Shown here piece after piece: positions 36,866 to 45,135 of a DNA stretch of 64,000 nt; within the stretch, counting starts at the first letter, position 1; each line of letters opens with the position of its first letter. The notes below the pieces were generated by a model that had not been told where the DNA came from, ran no database searches, and saw only the letters and a list, made by a program, of their open reading frames with translations. The position numbers and the translations under genes are program-made. The DNA is from Pseudomonadota bacterium (lineage in GTDB: Archaea; Thermoplasmatota; SW-10-69-26; JACQPN01; JAJPHT01): positions 1-64,000 of the forward strand of contig JAJPHT010000016.1 of assembly GCA_021325135.1 (NCBI GenBank), written 5' to 3'.

Positions 36866-37108
36866 ATGGCCGACCCGGTCCGAGCCCTGCCTGACGCCCT
36901 GTTGGGCCTCGCGCCCACTCGTGGAACCGTCTGCCCCCGATGCGGGTCGCCCACCAGCGCGCTTGCCAACGGCCGGGGTCGGCTGGACATCTGCGCGCGC
37001 TGCGGGACCTTCGACATGACGACGCCCGAAGGGCTCACCCTCTTCTCCCTGAAGGGCCTCGAGCTGCCCCGCGCCGTCCTGAAGCTGAAGGCGGCGGACG
37101 AGCCTTAG
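36866..37108 (+). CDS. small zinc-ribbon protein
   Basis: 80 aa with VCPRCGSPTS and ICARCGTFDM. Confidence 0.65.
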   Translation: MADPVRALPDALLGLAPTRGTVCPRCGSPTSALANGRGRLDICARCGTFDMTTPEGLTLFSLKGLELPRAVLKLKAADEP

Positions 37109-37905
37109 CTCTCCTTCTCGGTGTCCTCGTCCTTGAGTGAGCCGTCCCCCACGCCGGGCGGCGGCCAGGCGTCCAGGCCGCGCAGCGCACGGCCCAGCGT
37201 GCCCATCACGCGGTGGTACTCCCAGGCGGTGATCCCGGCGCGGCCCATGAGGCGGCGGAACATCTGGTCCCCCTGCTCGACGCGGTGCGGCTGGAAGCCC
37301 ACCACCTCGTTCATGTGCCGCCACGTCGCGAAGAGGACCTCCTTCTCGTGGGGCTTCGCCATGGAGACGTAGGGCGTGGGCGGGTGCGCGTCGCGCTGGA
37401 TCTCGTAGAGCGCCACCGCCACGGCGTGGCTGAGGTTCATGCTGCGGTACTGCTGCCGCGTCGGGATGGAGCAGAGCAGGTCGCACGTCTCCACGTCCTC
37501 GTTGGAGAGGCCGAAGTCCTCGCGCCCGAAGACGAGCCCCACGCGCCCGCCCATGGTGGAGAGGCGCTGCGCGACGTCCTCCAGCCCTTCGGACATGCGG
37601 CGGTGCGCCTTGTTGATGGTGGAGATTCGCGACGCGAAGCCCACCAGCACGTCGAACTCCTTCTTGGCCTCGGCGAGCGTGGGGAAGCGGCGCGCCCTGT
37701 CCAGCACGCCGCGGGCGTGGACGGCGCGCTCCCGCGTCTCCTCGTTCATGGCGAAGGCGTTCACCAGCACGAGGTCCGAGACGCCGAAGTTCAGCATGCA
37801 GCGCGCGACGTGCCCGACGTTCCCGCCGTACTGGGGCTCGACGAGGACCACCGAGAACCGCGACTCCGGCAAGGGGTCGTCCGGCCGCGGGTTCGTGTTG
37901 TTCAC
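37105..37905 (-). CDS. SpoU-family RNA 2'-O-methyltransferase (TrmJ-like)
   Basis: SVVLVEPQYGGNVGHVARCMLNFGVSDLVLVN, GLVFGREDFGLSNEDVETCDLLCSIPT, SMNLSHAVAVALYE. Confidence 0.93.
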   Translation of the reverse strand: MNNTNPRPDDPLPESRFSVVLVEPQYGGNVGHVARCMLNFGVSDLVLVNAFAMNEETRERAVHARGVLDRARRFPTLAEAKKEFDVLVGFASRISTINKAHRRMSEGLEDVAQRLSTMGGRVGLVFGREDFGLSNEDVETCDLLCSIPTRQQYRSMNLSHAVAVALYEIQRDAHPPTPYVSMAKPHEKEVLFATWRHMNEVVGFQPHRVEQGDQMFRRLMGRAGITAWEYHRVMGTLGRALRGLDAWPPPGVGDGSLKDEDTEKES

Positions 37906-38022
37906 GCGGCGCGCGATGGGGGGTGCCCTTCTTGGAGGCTTCGGGGCCTGCGGGGAGGCGCCGGGCTGGCGGCGCAGAGATGGAGACGCAAGAAAAGGGG
38001 CGCTCGAAGAAGGGCGAGGGGC

Positions 38023-38421
38023 TCACGCGGAGCGCTTGGAGGTGGCGCCGAACTCGCTCTCCTTCTTGGAGATGCGGTCGCCGAACTTGTCGGGCAGGCG
38101 GCGGGCCAGGTCCTCCAGGTCCTTGCGGCGGCTGCTGAACTCGCTGCGCTTGGGCGTGTCCAGGAGCTTCTCGAAGCGGCGGCGCAGGACGAGCTGCTCG
38201 CCGAAGTAGAAGCCGCCCATGATCAGCAGGATGGGGCCGCCGATGAAGAGGATGAGGTTGTAGTTGCCCTCGGGGCGCTCGACGAGGCTCTTGTAGCTCG
38301 CCAGCAGGTCGGGCGTGGGCTGGACGAAGCTGTAGACCCAGCTGATGACCGTGAGGATGAGCCCGATGATCGCCAGGACCAGCCCGATCTCCAGCAGGTG
38401 GTTCTTCGTCCACTTCGCCAT
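38023..38421 (-). CDS. small membrane protein with two TM segments
   Basis: MAKWTKNHLLEIGLVLAIIGLILTVISWVYSF...NLILFIGGPILLIMGGFYFGEQL. Confidence 0.7.
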   Translation of the reverse strand: MAKWTKNHLLEIGLVLAIIGLILTVISWVYSFVQPTPDLLASYKSLVERPEGNYNLILFIGGPILLIMGGFYFGEQLVLRRRFEKLLDTPKRSEFSSRRKDLEDLARRLPDKFGDRISKKESEFGATSKRSA

Positions 38422-38517
38422 GTTGCCAACCTTGGGCGCCGCAGCGGGCGCGGGCCATTTAAACATTCGGGGCGGCCGCTCCGACGGGCCTGCCCTCTGC
38501 CGGTCCTGCTCCTCGAT

Positions 38518-38587
38518 GCAACCCGAACCCACGAACCACCGGACCAGAGCAAGACCCGTGGTCCGGTGGTTCGTGGGTTCGGGTTGC
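38518..38587. repeat. perfect 29-bp inverted repeat with 12-nt loop
   Basis: GCAACCCGAACCCACGAACCACCGGACCA-gagcaagacccg-TGGTCCGGTGGTTCGTGGGTTCGGGTTGC, between divergent genes. Confidence 0.95.
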
Positions 38588-38673
38588 TTCTGGGAGCGGG
38601 GCCAGGGAGCCCCGGTTTCAACTTCGCAGCCTTCTTAACCCTCCGCCCGCCATTTCCGGGCCGGGATGCATCC

Positions 38674-38997
38674 ATGACGCTCAGCATCGAGGAACTCTGG
38701 GTCAAGGCGGCCGTCGAGCACCGCTGCGTGTACATCTCGTACAAGAACCCCGAGACGCGGCTCGTCTACAACAACCGCAACATCCGTCCGGAAATCGTGA
38801 CCCAGGACGAGAGCGGCAACGTCACGCTCTGGGGCTTCCTGGACCACAACCCCTTCGTGGGCCTCAAGGCGTTCAGCCCCAAGTACTTCCAGAACGCGCG
38901 CCTCACCAACGACGGCTTCAAGCCCCAGCCCAACTCGCGCTGGCAGGAGCTCGTCCCCATCTACGACCAGATGGGCCTGAAGGTCAAGGACTCCTGA
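38674..38997 (+). CDS. small conserved hypothetical protein (WYL-like appearance)
   Basis: MTLSIEELWVKAAVEHRCVYISYKNPETRLVYNNRNIRPEIVTQDESGNVTLWGFLDHN...; 107 aa. Confidence 0.7.
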   Translation: MTLSIEELWVKAAVEHRCVYISYKNPETRLVYNNRNIRPEIVTQDESGNVTLWGFLDHNPFVGLKAFSPKYFQNARLTNDGFKPQPNSRWQELVPIYDQMGLKVKDS

Positions 38998-39079
38998 GGC
39001 CTCTCTTCTTCCTGGGCTCTCCCGCGGCCCGCCCCTGTCGGATGCCCCCAGCGTCGGCTCCGCGCGTCTCTCGCTTTCG

Positions 39080-39190
39080 TCACCACTTGACGCGACGACG
39101 CCACGGCGCCACGACGCGACGGACGAGGGAAACCCCTGTTTCTCCGGTCGTCGCGTCGTGGCGCCGTGGCGTCGTCGCGTCAAGTGGTGA
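39080..39190. repeat. perfect 42-bp inverted repeat with 27-nt loop
   Basis: Left 39080-39121 TCACCACTTGACGCGACGACGCCACGGCGCCACGACGCGACG is the exact reverse complement of 39149-39190; between convergent genes. Confidence 0.95.
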
Positions 39191-39219
39191 CAGAAGACGA
39201 GAGCTACCTCAGGGAGGCG

Positions 39220-40680
39220 CTACCCGACGAGGTTCACCAGGGGGGGCACGACGATGGGAAGCAGGATCAGCGCCAGGATGAAGAGGCCCAGCGCGGCGGT
39301 GGCGCGGCTGACCTGCTTCTGGACGCGGTCGAGCTTCTCCTGCGTCTCGGCGTCCTTGCCCTTGACCTTGAGGGCGCCCATCTCCTCGCGCTCCACGGCG
39401 ACGCGGGCGCGGTCCACCTGATAGCGCTTCATGAAGTGGTCCGAGAGGGTGGCCTTGAACATCTGGCCGCCGTCCAGAGGCCCCGCGGGGAGCGCGTTGA
39501 AGGTGCCCAGCATGAGGTTGATCCAGACGATCCAGTAGAGGAGCGTCGCGAGCCCGAAGAACGCCGGCGCACCCAGGACCGCCAGCGGGCCGTGGAGGGT
39601 GAAGAGGCCGTTGTAGGGCGCGGCGAGCACGTCCACGCCCTGGCTGAAGATGAAGAAGGGGTACGCGACGTAGAAGAGGAAGCTGCTGAGGCTCCCGAAG
39701 GGGTGCTGGATCGCGTCGCGCATGGAGTCCAGCGTGTCCAGCCCGATGCCGGCGACGCCCAGGAACCCCTTGCCGCGGTTCTCGGGCACGTTGGAGGAGG
39801 GCGCGACCTTCTGCACGTAGTCGTACTTGTCCGTGAGGACCGCCTGCGTGCTGAGCGCCTTGCCCCCGCGCAGGTACTCGATGGGGATGGTCTGTCCCGC
39901 GTGCGTGCCGTTCATCACCGTGGTGTACGAGTCGCGGTCGGTGATGGCGACGCCGTTGACCTTGGTGAGCACGTCGCCGTTGCGCAGGCCCGCGGCCTCC
40001 GCGCCGCTGCCGGGCTCCACCGAGCCGATGACGACGCCGTGGCCGTCGTTGGCCAGCGTGAGGCTCCCCATGAACGCCACGGAGAGCAGGCCGCCCGCGA
40101 CCAGCGCCAGCACGATGTTGCTGGTGGGGCCCGCGGCGAAGACGCGGTTCTTCTCCCGCGTCGTGGCCTTGAGGAGGTCCTCCTCGTCGGGCTCGACGAA
40201 GGCGCCGATGGGGATGATGAACGTGACGAGGCCGAGGCTCTTGACCTTCATGCGGCCCACGAACGCCATGACGCCGTGGCTCCCCTCGTGGATGAGGAGC
40301 GCCACCAGCAGCGCCAGCAGGCCGTAGCCCACGGGGATGAGGGGGTTGACGCCGGGCACGCCGATGAGGAACTCGGGGGGAGGCGCGTTGGCCGCCGCCT
40401 CCTTGGGCGCGCTCACGTACTTCCAGAGGCTCGCCACCAGGAGCACGAACACCAGGATGCCCATGGCCCACGTGAGCACGATGCCCGCGTCGGCGACGAC
40501 CATCCAGAAGCGCCGCGGCGTCGCGACCTTCTGGATCGCCTTCTTGCCCAGCTGCGTGCGCCAGAAGAGGAACGGCCCGTTGAGCTCGAACCCGCCCTTG
40601 AGGGGCCCTCGCCCGCGCAGGAGGAGGACCAGCGCGGCGTAGGCCGCCAGCAGGATCAGGAAGACGAGCCAGCCGTTCAT
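39220..40680 (-). CDS. site-2 protease family (M50) membrane metalloprotease with PDZ domain
   Basis: LLIHEGSHGVMAFVGRM (HExxH), PDZ segment GSVEPGSGAEAAGLRNGDVLTKVNGVAI, NALPAGPLDGGQMFKA. Confidence 0.92.
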   Translation of the reverse strand: MNGWLVFLILLAAYAALVLLLRGRGPLKGGFELNGPFLFWRTQLGKKAIQKVATPRRFWMVVADAGIVLTWAMGILVFVLLVASLWKYVSAPKEAAANAPPPEFLIGVPGVNPLIPVGYGLLALLVALLIHEGSHGVMAFVGRMKVKSLGLVTFIIPIGAFVEPDEEDLLKATTREKNRVFAAGPTSNIVLALVAGGLLSVAFMGSLTLANDGHGVVIGSVEPGSGAEAAGLRNGDVLTKVNGVAITDRDSYTTVMNGTHAGQTIPIEYLRGGKALSTQAVLTDKYDYVQKVAPSSNVPENRGKGFLGVAGIGLDTLDSMRDAIQHPFGSLSSFLFYVAYPFFIFSQGVDVLAAPYNGLFTLHGPLAVLGAPAFFGLATLLYWIVWINLMLGTFNALPAGPLDGGQMFKATLSDHFMKRYQVDRARVAVEREEMGALKVKGKDAETQEKLDRVQKQVSRATAALGLFILALILLPIVVPPLVNLVG

Positions 40681-40753
40681 GGTCGGAAGCAGACTCGGGG
40701 GCTCCTCATTTAAGGGTTGTCGGATCGGACGGCCGGAGTCCGCCAGCGGGCGA

Positions 40754-41371
40754 TCAGACCGCGGCGACGCGCAGCCCCGCGAGCCCCTGCTTGACCAGGG
40801 CCTCCACGTCCAGGCGGGACTCCTCCTTCTCGACGCGCTCCAGCGCCGCGCCCGTGCTGGGGTTCGAGGGGCCCAGCACGTCGCAAAGCTCGGGGCCCTT
40901 GCTGATCTCGAAGGTGCCCCACTCCCGCGCGAGGTCGATGATGTCCACCTTGTCGTAGGCCAGCAGGGGGCGCAGCACGGGGAGGGGCGCCGCGCGGTCG
41001 ATGCTGGCGAGGTTGGGGAGCGTCTGGCTGCTCACCTGCCCGAGGTTCTCCCCGGTGGCGATGGCCGCGCAGCCCAAATCCGGCGCCATGGCGCCCGCGA
41101 TGCGGGCCATGAGGCGCTTGCTGAGCACGAAGTAGAGGCGCTCGTCGGCGCGCTTCACCAGCTCCCCGAAAAGGGGGCCGGCGGGCACGACGTGGAGGCG
41201 CGCAAGGCCCAGGGCTTTCGCCAGCGCCTTGGCCTTCTCCTCGCCGCCGCCGTCGGTGAAGGGCTCCAGCGAGAAGTGGACCGCCTCCAGCGCGAGCCCC
41301 TGCTCCTGGAGGAGCTTGCCGGCGACGGGCGAGTCGATGCCGCCCGAGAGGAGCAGGAGGGCGCGGGGCAC
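40754..41371 (-). CDS. ThiI-like PP-loop tRNA sulfurtransferase domain
   Basis: (M)PRALLLLSGGIDSPVAGKLLQEQGLALEAVHFSLEPF, KRLMARIAGAMA, IATGENLGQVSSQTLPNL. Confidence 0.85.
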   Translation of the reverse strand: MPRALLLLSGGIDSPVAGKLLQEQGLALEAVHFSLEPFTDGGGEEKAKALAKALGLARLHVVPAGPLFGELVKRADERLYFVLSKRLMARIAGAMAPDLGCAAIATGENLGQVSSQTLPNLASIDRAAPLPVLRPLLAYDKVDIIDLAREWGTFEISKGPELCDVLGPSNPSTGAALERVEKEESRLDVEALVKQGLAGLRVAAV

Positions 41372-41450
41372 GAGGCCCCCAGGCCGCCTCCTCAAGAAAA
41401 GCCTAGGCCCGGGCCGGACGCCTCCAAAGGGCCCGGGGCGAAGGGTGTCC

Positions 41451-41873
41451 TCAGCAGACGCCGCTGACGACCTGGCAGAGGGCGCGGGGGGTCCCGACGA
41501 CCACGCTGCCGGTGCCCACGGTCTGGCCCGCCACGCTGACGGTGACCGCGTTGGGGTCGATCGCGAGGGAGGTGCGGCCGCTGCTGTCGACGTTGGCATA
41601 CACGCCGGTCACGCCGACGGGCAGGCCGAAGGTCTGGGGCTGCGTCGCGGGCAGGCCCGTGCCGCAGAGGGGCGTCACGCCGGCGCCGTTGTTGCCGATG
41701 GTCAGCAGCGTGCCGTTGAGCTGGATGCCGGTGGGGTTCACGTCGGTGCCGCCGGTCTGGCCGGTGCCGCCGCTGTAGTAGTAGAAGCCCTGGCCGGCGT
41801 TGTTGTAGTAGAAGCAGCAGCCGGCGGACTCGCGGTCGTTGGTCACGGGGGCGAAGAGGGGCTTGGAGTACAT
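41451..41873 (-). CDS. Gly/Tyr/Thr-rich protein with CC motif, unknown function
   Basis: MYSKPLFAPVTNDRESAGCCFYYNNAGQGFYYYSGGTGQTGGTDVNPTGIQLNGTLLTIGNN...; no obvious signal peptide. Confidence 0.6.
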   Translation of the reverse strand: MYSKPLFAPVTNDRESAGCCFYYNNAGQGFYYYSGGTGQTGGTDVNPTGIQLNGTLLTIGNNGAGVTPLCGTGLPATQPQTFGLPVGVTGVYANVDSSGRTSLAIDPNAVTVSVAGQTVGTGSVVVGTPRALCQVVSGVC

Positions 41874-41935
41874 GGTCTCAACTCGCCGGGCGCAAGGTCC
41901 GGCGCCCCCACGACGCGCCCCCACGTCAAGTCCCT

Positions 41936-42598
41936 ATGCTGCCGATGATGGCTGAAACGGGCGGCCGATGCCCTGATGCCCGCGGGCGGGGCTCCCGGGG
42001 CGTGGACGCAGAGCCCCGCTTCTTCGCCACGCCTGCCGCCTTCCGCCGCTGGCTGGAGCGGAACCACGATCGCGCGTCGGAGCTCCTCGTGGGGTTCCGG
42101 AAGGTGGGATCGGGGAAGCCCAGCGTCACGTGGCCCGAGGCCGTGGACGAGGCGCTCTCCTTCGGCTGGATCGACGGCGTCCGCCGGCGCGTGGACGACG
42201 AGACGTACTCCATCCGCTTCACGCCGCGCAAGCCGGGGAGCCACTGGAGCCGCGTCAACGTCGCGCACGCGGCGCGCCTGGAGCGCGAGGGGCGCATGAC
42301 GCCCGCGGGCCGGCGCGCGTTCGAGGCGCGCAAGGAGGGGCGCACCGCGCAGGCCTCCTACGAGAACCGCGAGACGGCGAAGCTTCCCGCCGCCGCGACG
42401 AGGCGCCTCAAGGCCGACCCCCGCGCGTGGGCGTACTGGACCGCGGAGGCGCCCAGCTACCGCCGCGCGGCCGCGTGGTGGATCGTGAGCGCGAAGAAGG
42501 AGGAGACGCGGGAGCGGCGCCTCGCGACGCTGGTGGCCGACTGCGCGGCGGGCCGCCGCATCAAGCCCCTGAGCTACGGGAAGCCCCGAAAGGGGTGA
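41936..42598 (+). CDS. YdeI/OmpD-associated family protein
   Basis: EPRFFATPAAFRRWLERNHDRASELLVGFRKVGSGKPSVTWPEAVDEALSFGWIDGVRRRVDDETYSIRFTPRKPGSHWSRVN. Confidence 0.92.
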   Translation: MLPMMAETGGRCPDARGRGSRGVDAEPRFFATPAAFRRWLERNHDRASELLVGFRKVGSGKPSVTWPEAVDEALSFGWIDGVRRRVDDETYSIRFTPRKPGSHWSRVNVAHAARLEREGRMTPAGRRAFEARKEGRTAQASYENRETAKLPAAATRRLKADPRAWAYWTAEAPSYRRAAAWWIVSAKKEETRERRLATLVADCAAGRRIKPLSYGKPRKG

Positions 42599-42652
42599 GG
42601 CCCCGGGCGCCCTTTGGGAAGGCTCAAGGCGCGCCCTGGCTACCGCGCCAGG

Positions 42653-43954
42653 ATGAGCGGCCCCACCTTCGGCTCCTCCGGCGTCCGCGGCCCCTTCGCC
42701 ACCGTGGCGACGCCCGAACTGGCGCTGCGCCTGGGCCGCGCGGTGGGCGCCACGCGCCGCCGCGTCGTCGTGGGCCGCGACGCGCGCACGACGGGGCCCC
42801 TGCTGGAGCGCGCGCTGGTGGCGGGCCTCCTCGCCGGCGGCGCCGACGTCGCCACCTGCGGCGTGCTCCCCACGCCCGCCCTGGCGCACGCGGCGCGGCG
42901 CTTCGACGCGGGCGTCGTCGTCACGGCGAGCCACAACCCCGCGCCCGACAACGGCTTCAAGCTCTGGGAGCCCGACGGCAGGGCCTTCGGAAGGGCGGAG
43001 CGCGCGGAGGTCGAGCGCCTGCTGGCCGCGCCGCCCGCCAGCGCCGCGTGGGACCGCGTGGGCGCCGTCTCCGAGGAGCCCGGCGCCGTCGAGGCGCACG
43101 CGCGGCGCGTCCTTGATATCACAGGCCCCCTTCCGCGCCGCCTGCGCGTCGTGCTGGACTGCGGGAACGGCGCCGCGAGCCGCGAGTCGCCGGCCCTCCT
43201 GCGCGCGCTGGGGTGCGACGTGATCACCCTCAACGCGCAGCCCGACGGCCACTTCCCCGGCCGCCCCAGCGAGCCCAGCGAGGAGAACCTCGCCGCGCTG
43301 AGGCAGGCCGTCGTGGCGGCGGGCGCCGACCTGGGCCTCGCGCACGACGGCGACGCGGACCGCTGCATGGCCGTCACGCACGCGGGCCGCTACGTGCAGG
43401 GGGACGAGCTTCTCCTCCTCTTCGCGCAGGACCACGCGGGCAAGACCATCGCGTGCCCCGTGGACGCGAGCCGCGCCATCGAGGACGCCTCGGGCTGCCG
43501 CGTGGTGCGCACGCGCGTGGGCGACGCCTACGTGAGCGAGCGCCTCGCCGAGGTGGGCGGCGCCTTCGGCGGCGAGGCCAGCGGCGCGTGGATCTTCCCC
43601 GAGATGAGCTGGTGCCCCGACGGGCCCCTCGCGGCCGCCATGGTGTGCCGCATGGTGGCGACGCGCGGTCCCCTGGAATCCCTCGTGGCCGCGCTGCCCC
43701 GCTACCCCCTGTGGCGGCACTCGTGGCGCATGGCGCCCGAGGAGATCGAGCCCACGATGCGGCGCTTCGCCGCGGCGCTGGCCGACGGCAAGGTCACGAC
43801 GCTGGACGGCGTCAAGGCCGACTACGACGAGGGGTGGGTCCTCGTGCGCCCCAGCGGCACCGAGCCCAAGGTGCGCGTGACCGTGGAGGCCACCGACGCT
43901 GCCGGGCTCGAGGCGCTCAAGGCGAAGGTCGCGCGAGTCCTGCCTTTCCGATAG
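42653..43954 (+). CDS. phosphoglucosamine/phosphomannomutase
   Basis: FGSSGVRGPFATVATPELALRLGRAVG, VVVTASHNPAPDNGFKLW, LAHDGDADRCMAV, GEASGAWIFPEMSWCPDG, RPSGTEPKVRV. Confidence 0.93.
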   Translation: MSGPTFGSSGVRGPFATVATPELALRLGRAVGATRRRVVVGRDARTTGPLLERALVAGLLAGGADVATCGVLPTPALAHAARRFDAGVVVTASHNPAPDNGFKLWEPDGRAFGRAERAEVERLLAAPPASAAWDRVGAVSEEPGAVEAHARRVLDITGPLPRRLRVVLDCGNGAASRESPALLRALGCDVITLNAQPDGHFPGRPSEPSEENLAALRQAVVAAGADLGLAHDGDADRCMAVTHAGRYVQGDELLLLFAQDHAGKTIACPVDASRAIEDASGCRVVRTRVGDAYVSERLAEVGGAFGGEASGAWIFPEMSWCPDGPLAAAMVCRMVATRGPLESLVAALPRYPLWRHSWRMAPEEIEPTMRRFAAALADGKVTTLDGVKADYDEGWVLVRPSGTEPKVRVTVEATDAAGLEALKAKVARVLPFR

Positions 43955-44169
43955 AGCCGCCGCGCGATGCGGATGGCGGCGAGGGCCTGCCGCGCCTCGT
44001 CGTCCGCGTGCTGCGGAGGCTCCACCGTCGCGGGCGTCATCAGCATCTTGGCGGCGAACGCCCCCGAGAGGGCGCCCGGCGCGCCGGCCAGCGCGAGCAC
44101 GTACCAGGTCGCGCCCCCCGCCGCGAGCCAAGGGGCGAGCTGCACGGCCACCGACGAGTTGCCGGCGGC

Positions 44170-45135
44170 CTACGCGCGGCGCTGGAGCAGCTGGATCCCC
44201 GTGACGAGCCCCCACACCCACGCGCCCACCCACATGAGGACGCTCAGCGGCGCGCCCAGGAAGAGCGTCGCGAAGAGGACGACGAAGCCGCCCAGGAAGA
44301 GGAAGCCTTGCGCCCACCCTTCCTGGCGCCCCGCGACGAGGGAGCCCAGGCCGGGCCAGATGAGGATGTTGAGGAGGAGCGCCGCGACGGCCACGCCTTC
44401 GGAGACGGGCGGCTGCGCGTGCGCCTGCGCGGGCGGAGGCGCCATGGCGGGCGGCGCGGCGGCGCGCACGGGGCGCCCGCACGCGGGGCAGAACGCCGCG
44501 CCCGCGGGGAGCGAGGCGCCGCACGACGTGCAGAACGCGTGCAGGGGTGGCGCCGCCACCGCCGGCGCGACGGGGGGCGGAGGCGGGGGCGCGCTCCACG
44601 CGAGGGCGGGCTGCGGCGGCGTCGGGGCCTCGACGCGGGGCGCGCCCGTGGCATACGCGTCGAGGAGCTTGCCGTAGTGCATGCCCGTGCGCTCGCGCTG
44701 CATGCCGAGGCGATGGAGCACGGCGACGGAGCGCGCGTTGGCGGGGTCGACCACGGCGACGACGCGCGGGAGGTGAAGCTCTTCGAAGCCCCAGCGGACG
44801 AGGCGGCGCGCGGCCTCCGTGGCGTAGCCCTTCCCCCACGCGTCGCGGCGCAGGCCGTAGTAGACCTCCACGTCGGGCGTCCCTTCCAGGGGCATGAGGC
44901 CCGCCCAGCCGACGACCTGGCCCGACGCCTTCTCCACGAGGGCGAAGTGGCGCCGCTGCGGGTCCGCGCCCGAGAGGCGGCGCTGGAACGCGGCGCGCCC
45001 TTGCTCCTCGCTCATGGCCTGGCCTCCGGGGAGGTGACGCATGACCTCGGGGTCGCTGACCATGGCGAGGTAGGCGGCTTCGTCCGCGGCCTCGTAGGGG
45101 CGCAGCAGGAGTCGGTCGGTCTCGAGGGTCGTCAA
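44170..45135 (-). CDS. GNAT acetyltransferase fused to zinc ribbon and C-terminal TM domain
   Basis: TTG start overlapping rad50 stop; TTLETDRLLLRPYEAADEAAYLAMV...LRRDAWGKGYATEAARRLV; FCTSCGASLPAGAAFCPACGRP; C-terminal TM helices. Confidence 0.82.
   Translation of the reverse strand: MTTLETDRLLLRPYEAADEAAYLAMVSDPEVMRHLPGGQAMSEEQGRAAFQRRLSGADPQRRHFALVEKASGQVVGWAGLMPLEGTPDVEVYYGLRRDAWGKGYATEAARRLVRWGFEELHLPRVVAVVDPANARSVAVLHRLGMQRERTGMHYGKLLDAYATGAPRVEAPTPPQPALAWSAPPPPPPVAPAVAAPPLHAFCTSCGASLPAGAAFCPACGRPVRAAAPPAMAPPPAQAHAQPPVSEGVAVAALLLNILIWPGLGSLVAGRQEGWAQGFLFLGGFVVLFATLFLGAPLSVLMWVGAWVWGLVTGIQLLQRRA

Noticed and set aside
38518-38587. tRNA-like GGTTCG-containing stem
   Set aside because: It is a simple perfect 29-bp hairpin without cloverleaf arms or CCA-proximal acceptor pairing.
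43822-44151. Small minus-strand membrane-like ORF overlapping the 3' end of the phosphoglucosamine mutase gene
   Set aside because: The C-terminal third is antisense to conserved mutase coding sequence; cannot support it as a real gene.
41843-44839. 998-aa minus ORF across YdeI and phosphoglucosamine mutase genes
   Set aside because: Antisense shadow of well-supported plus-strand genes; no domain signatures.
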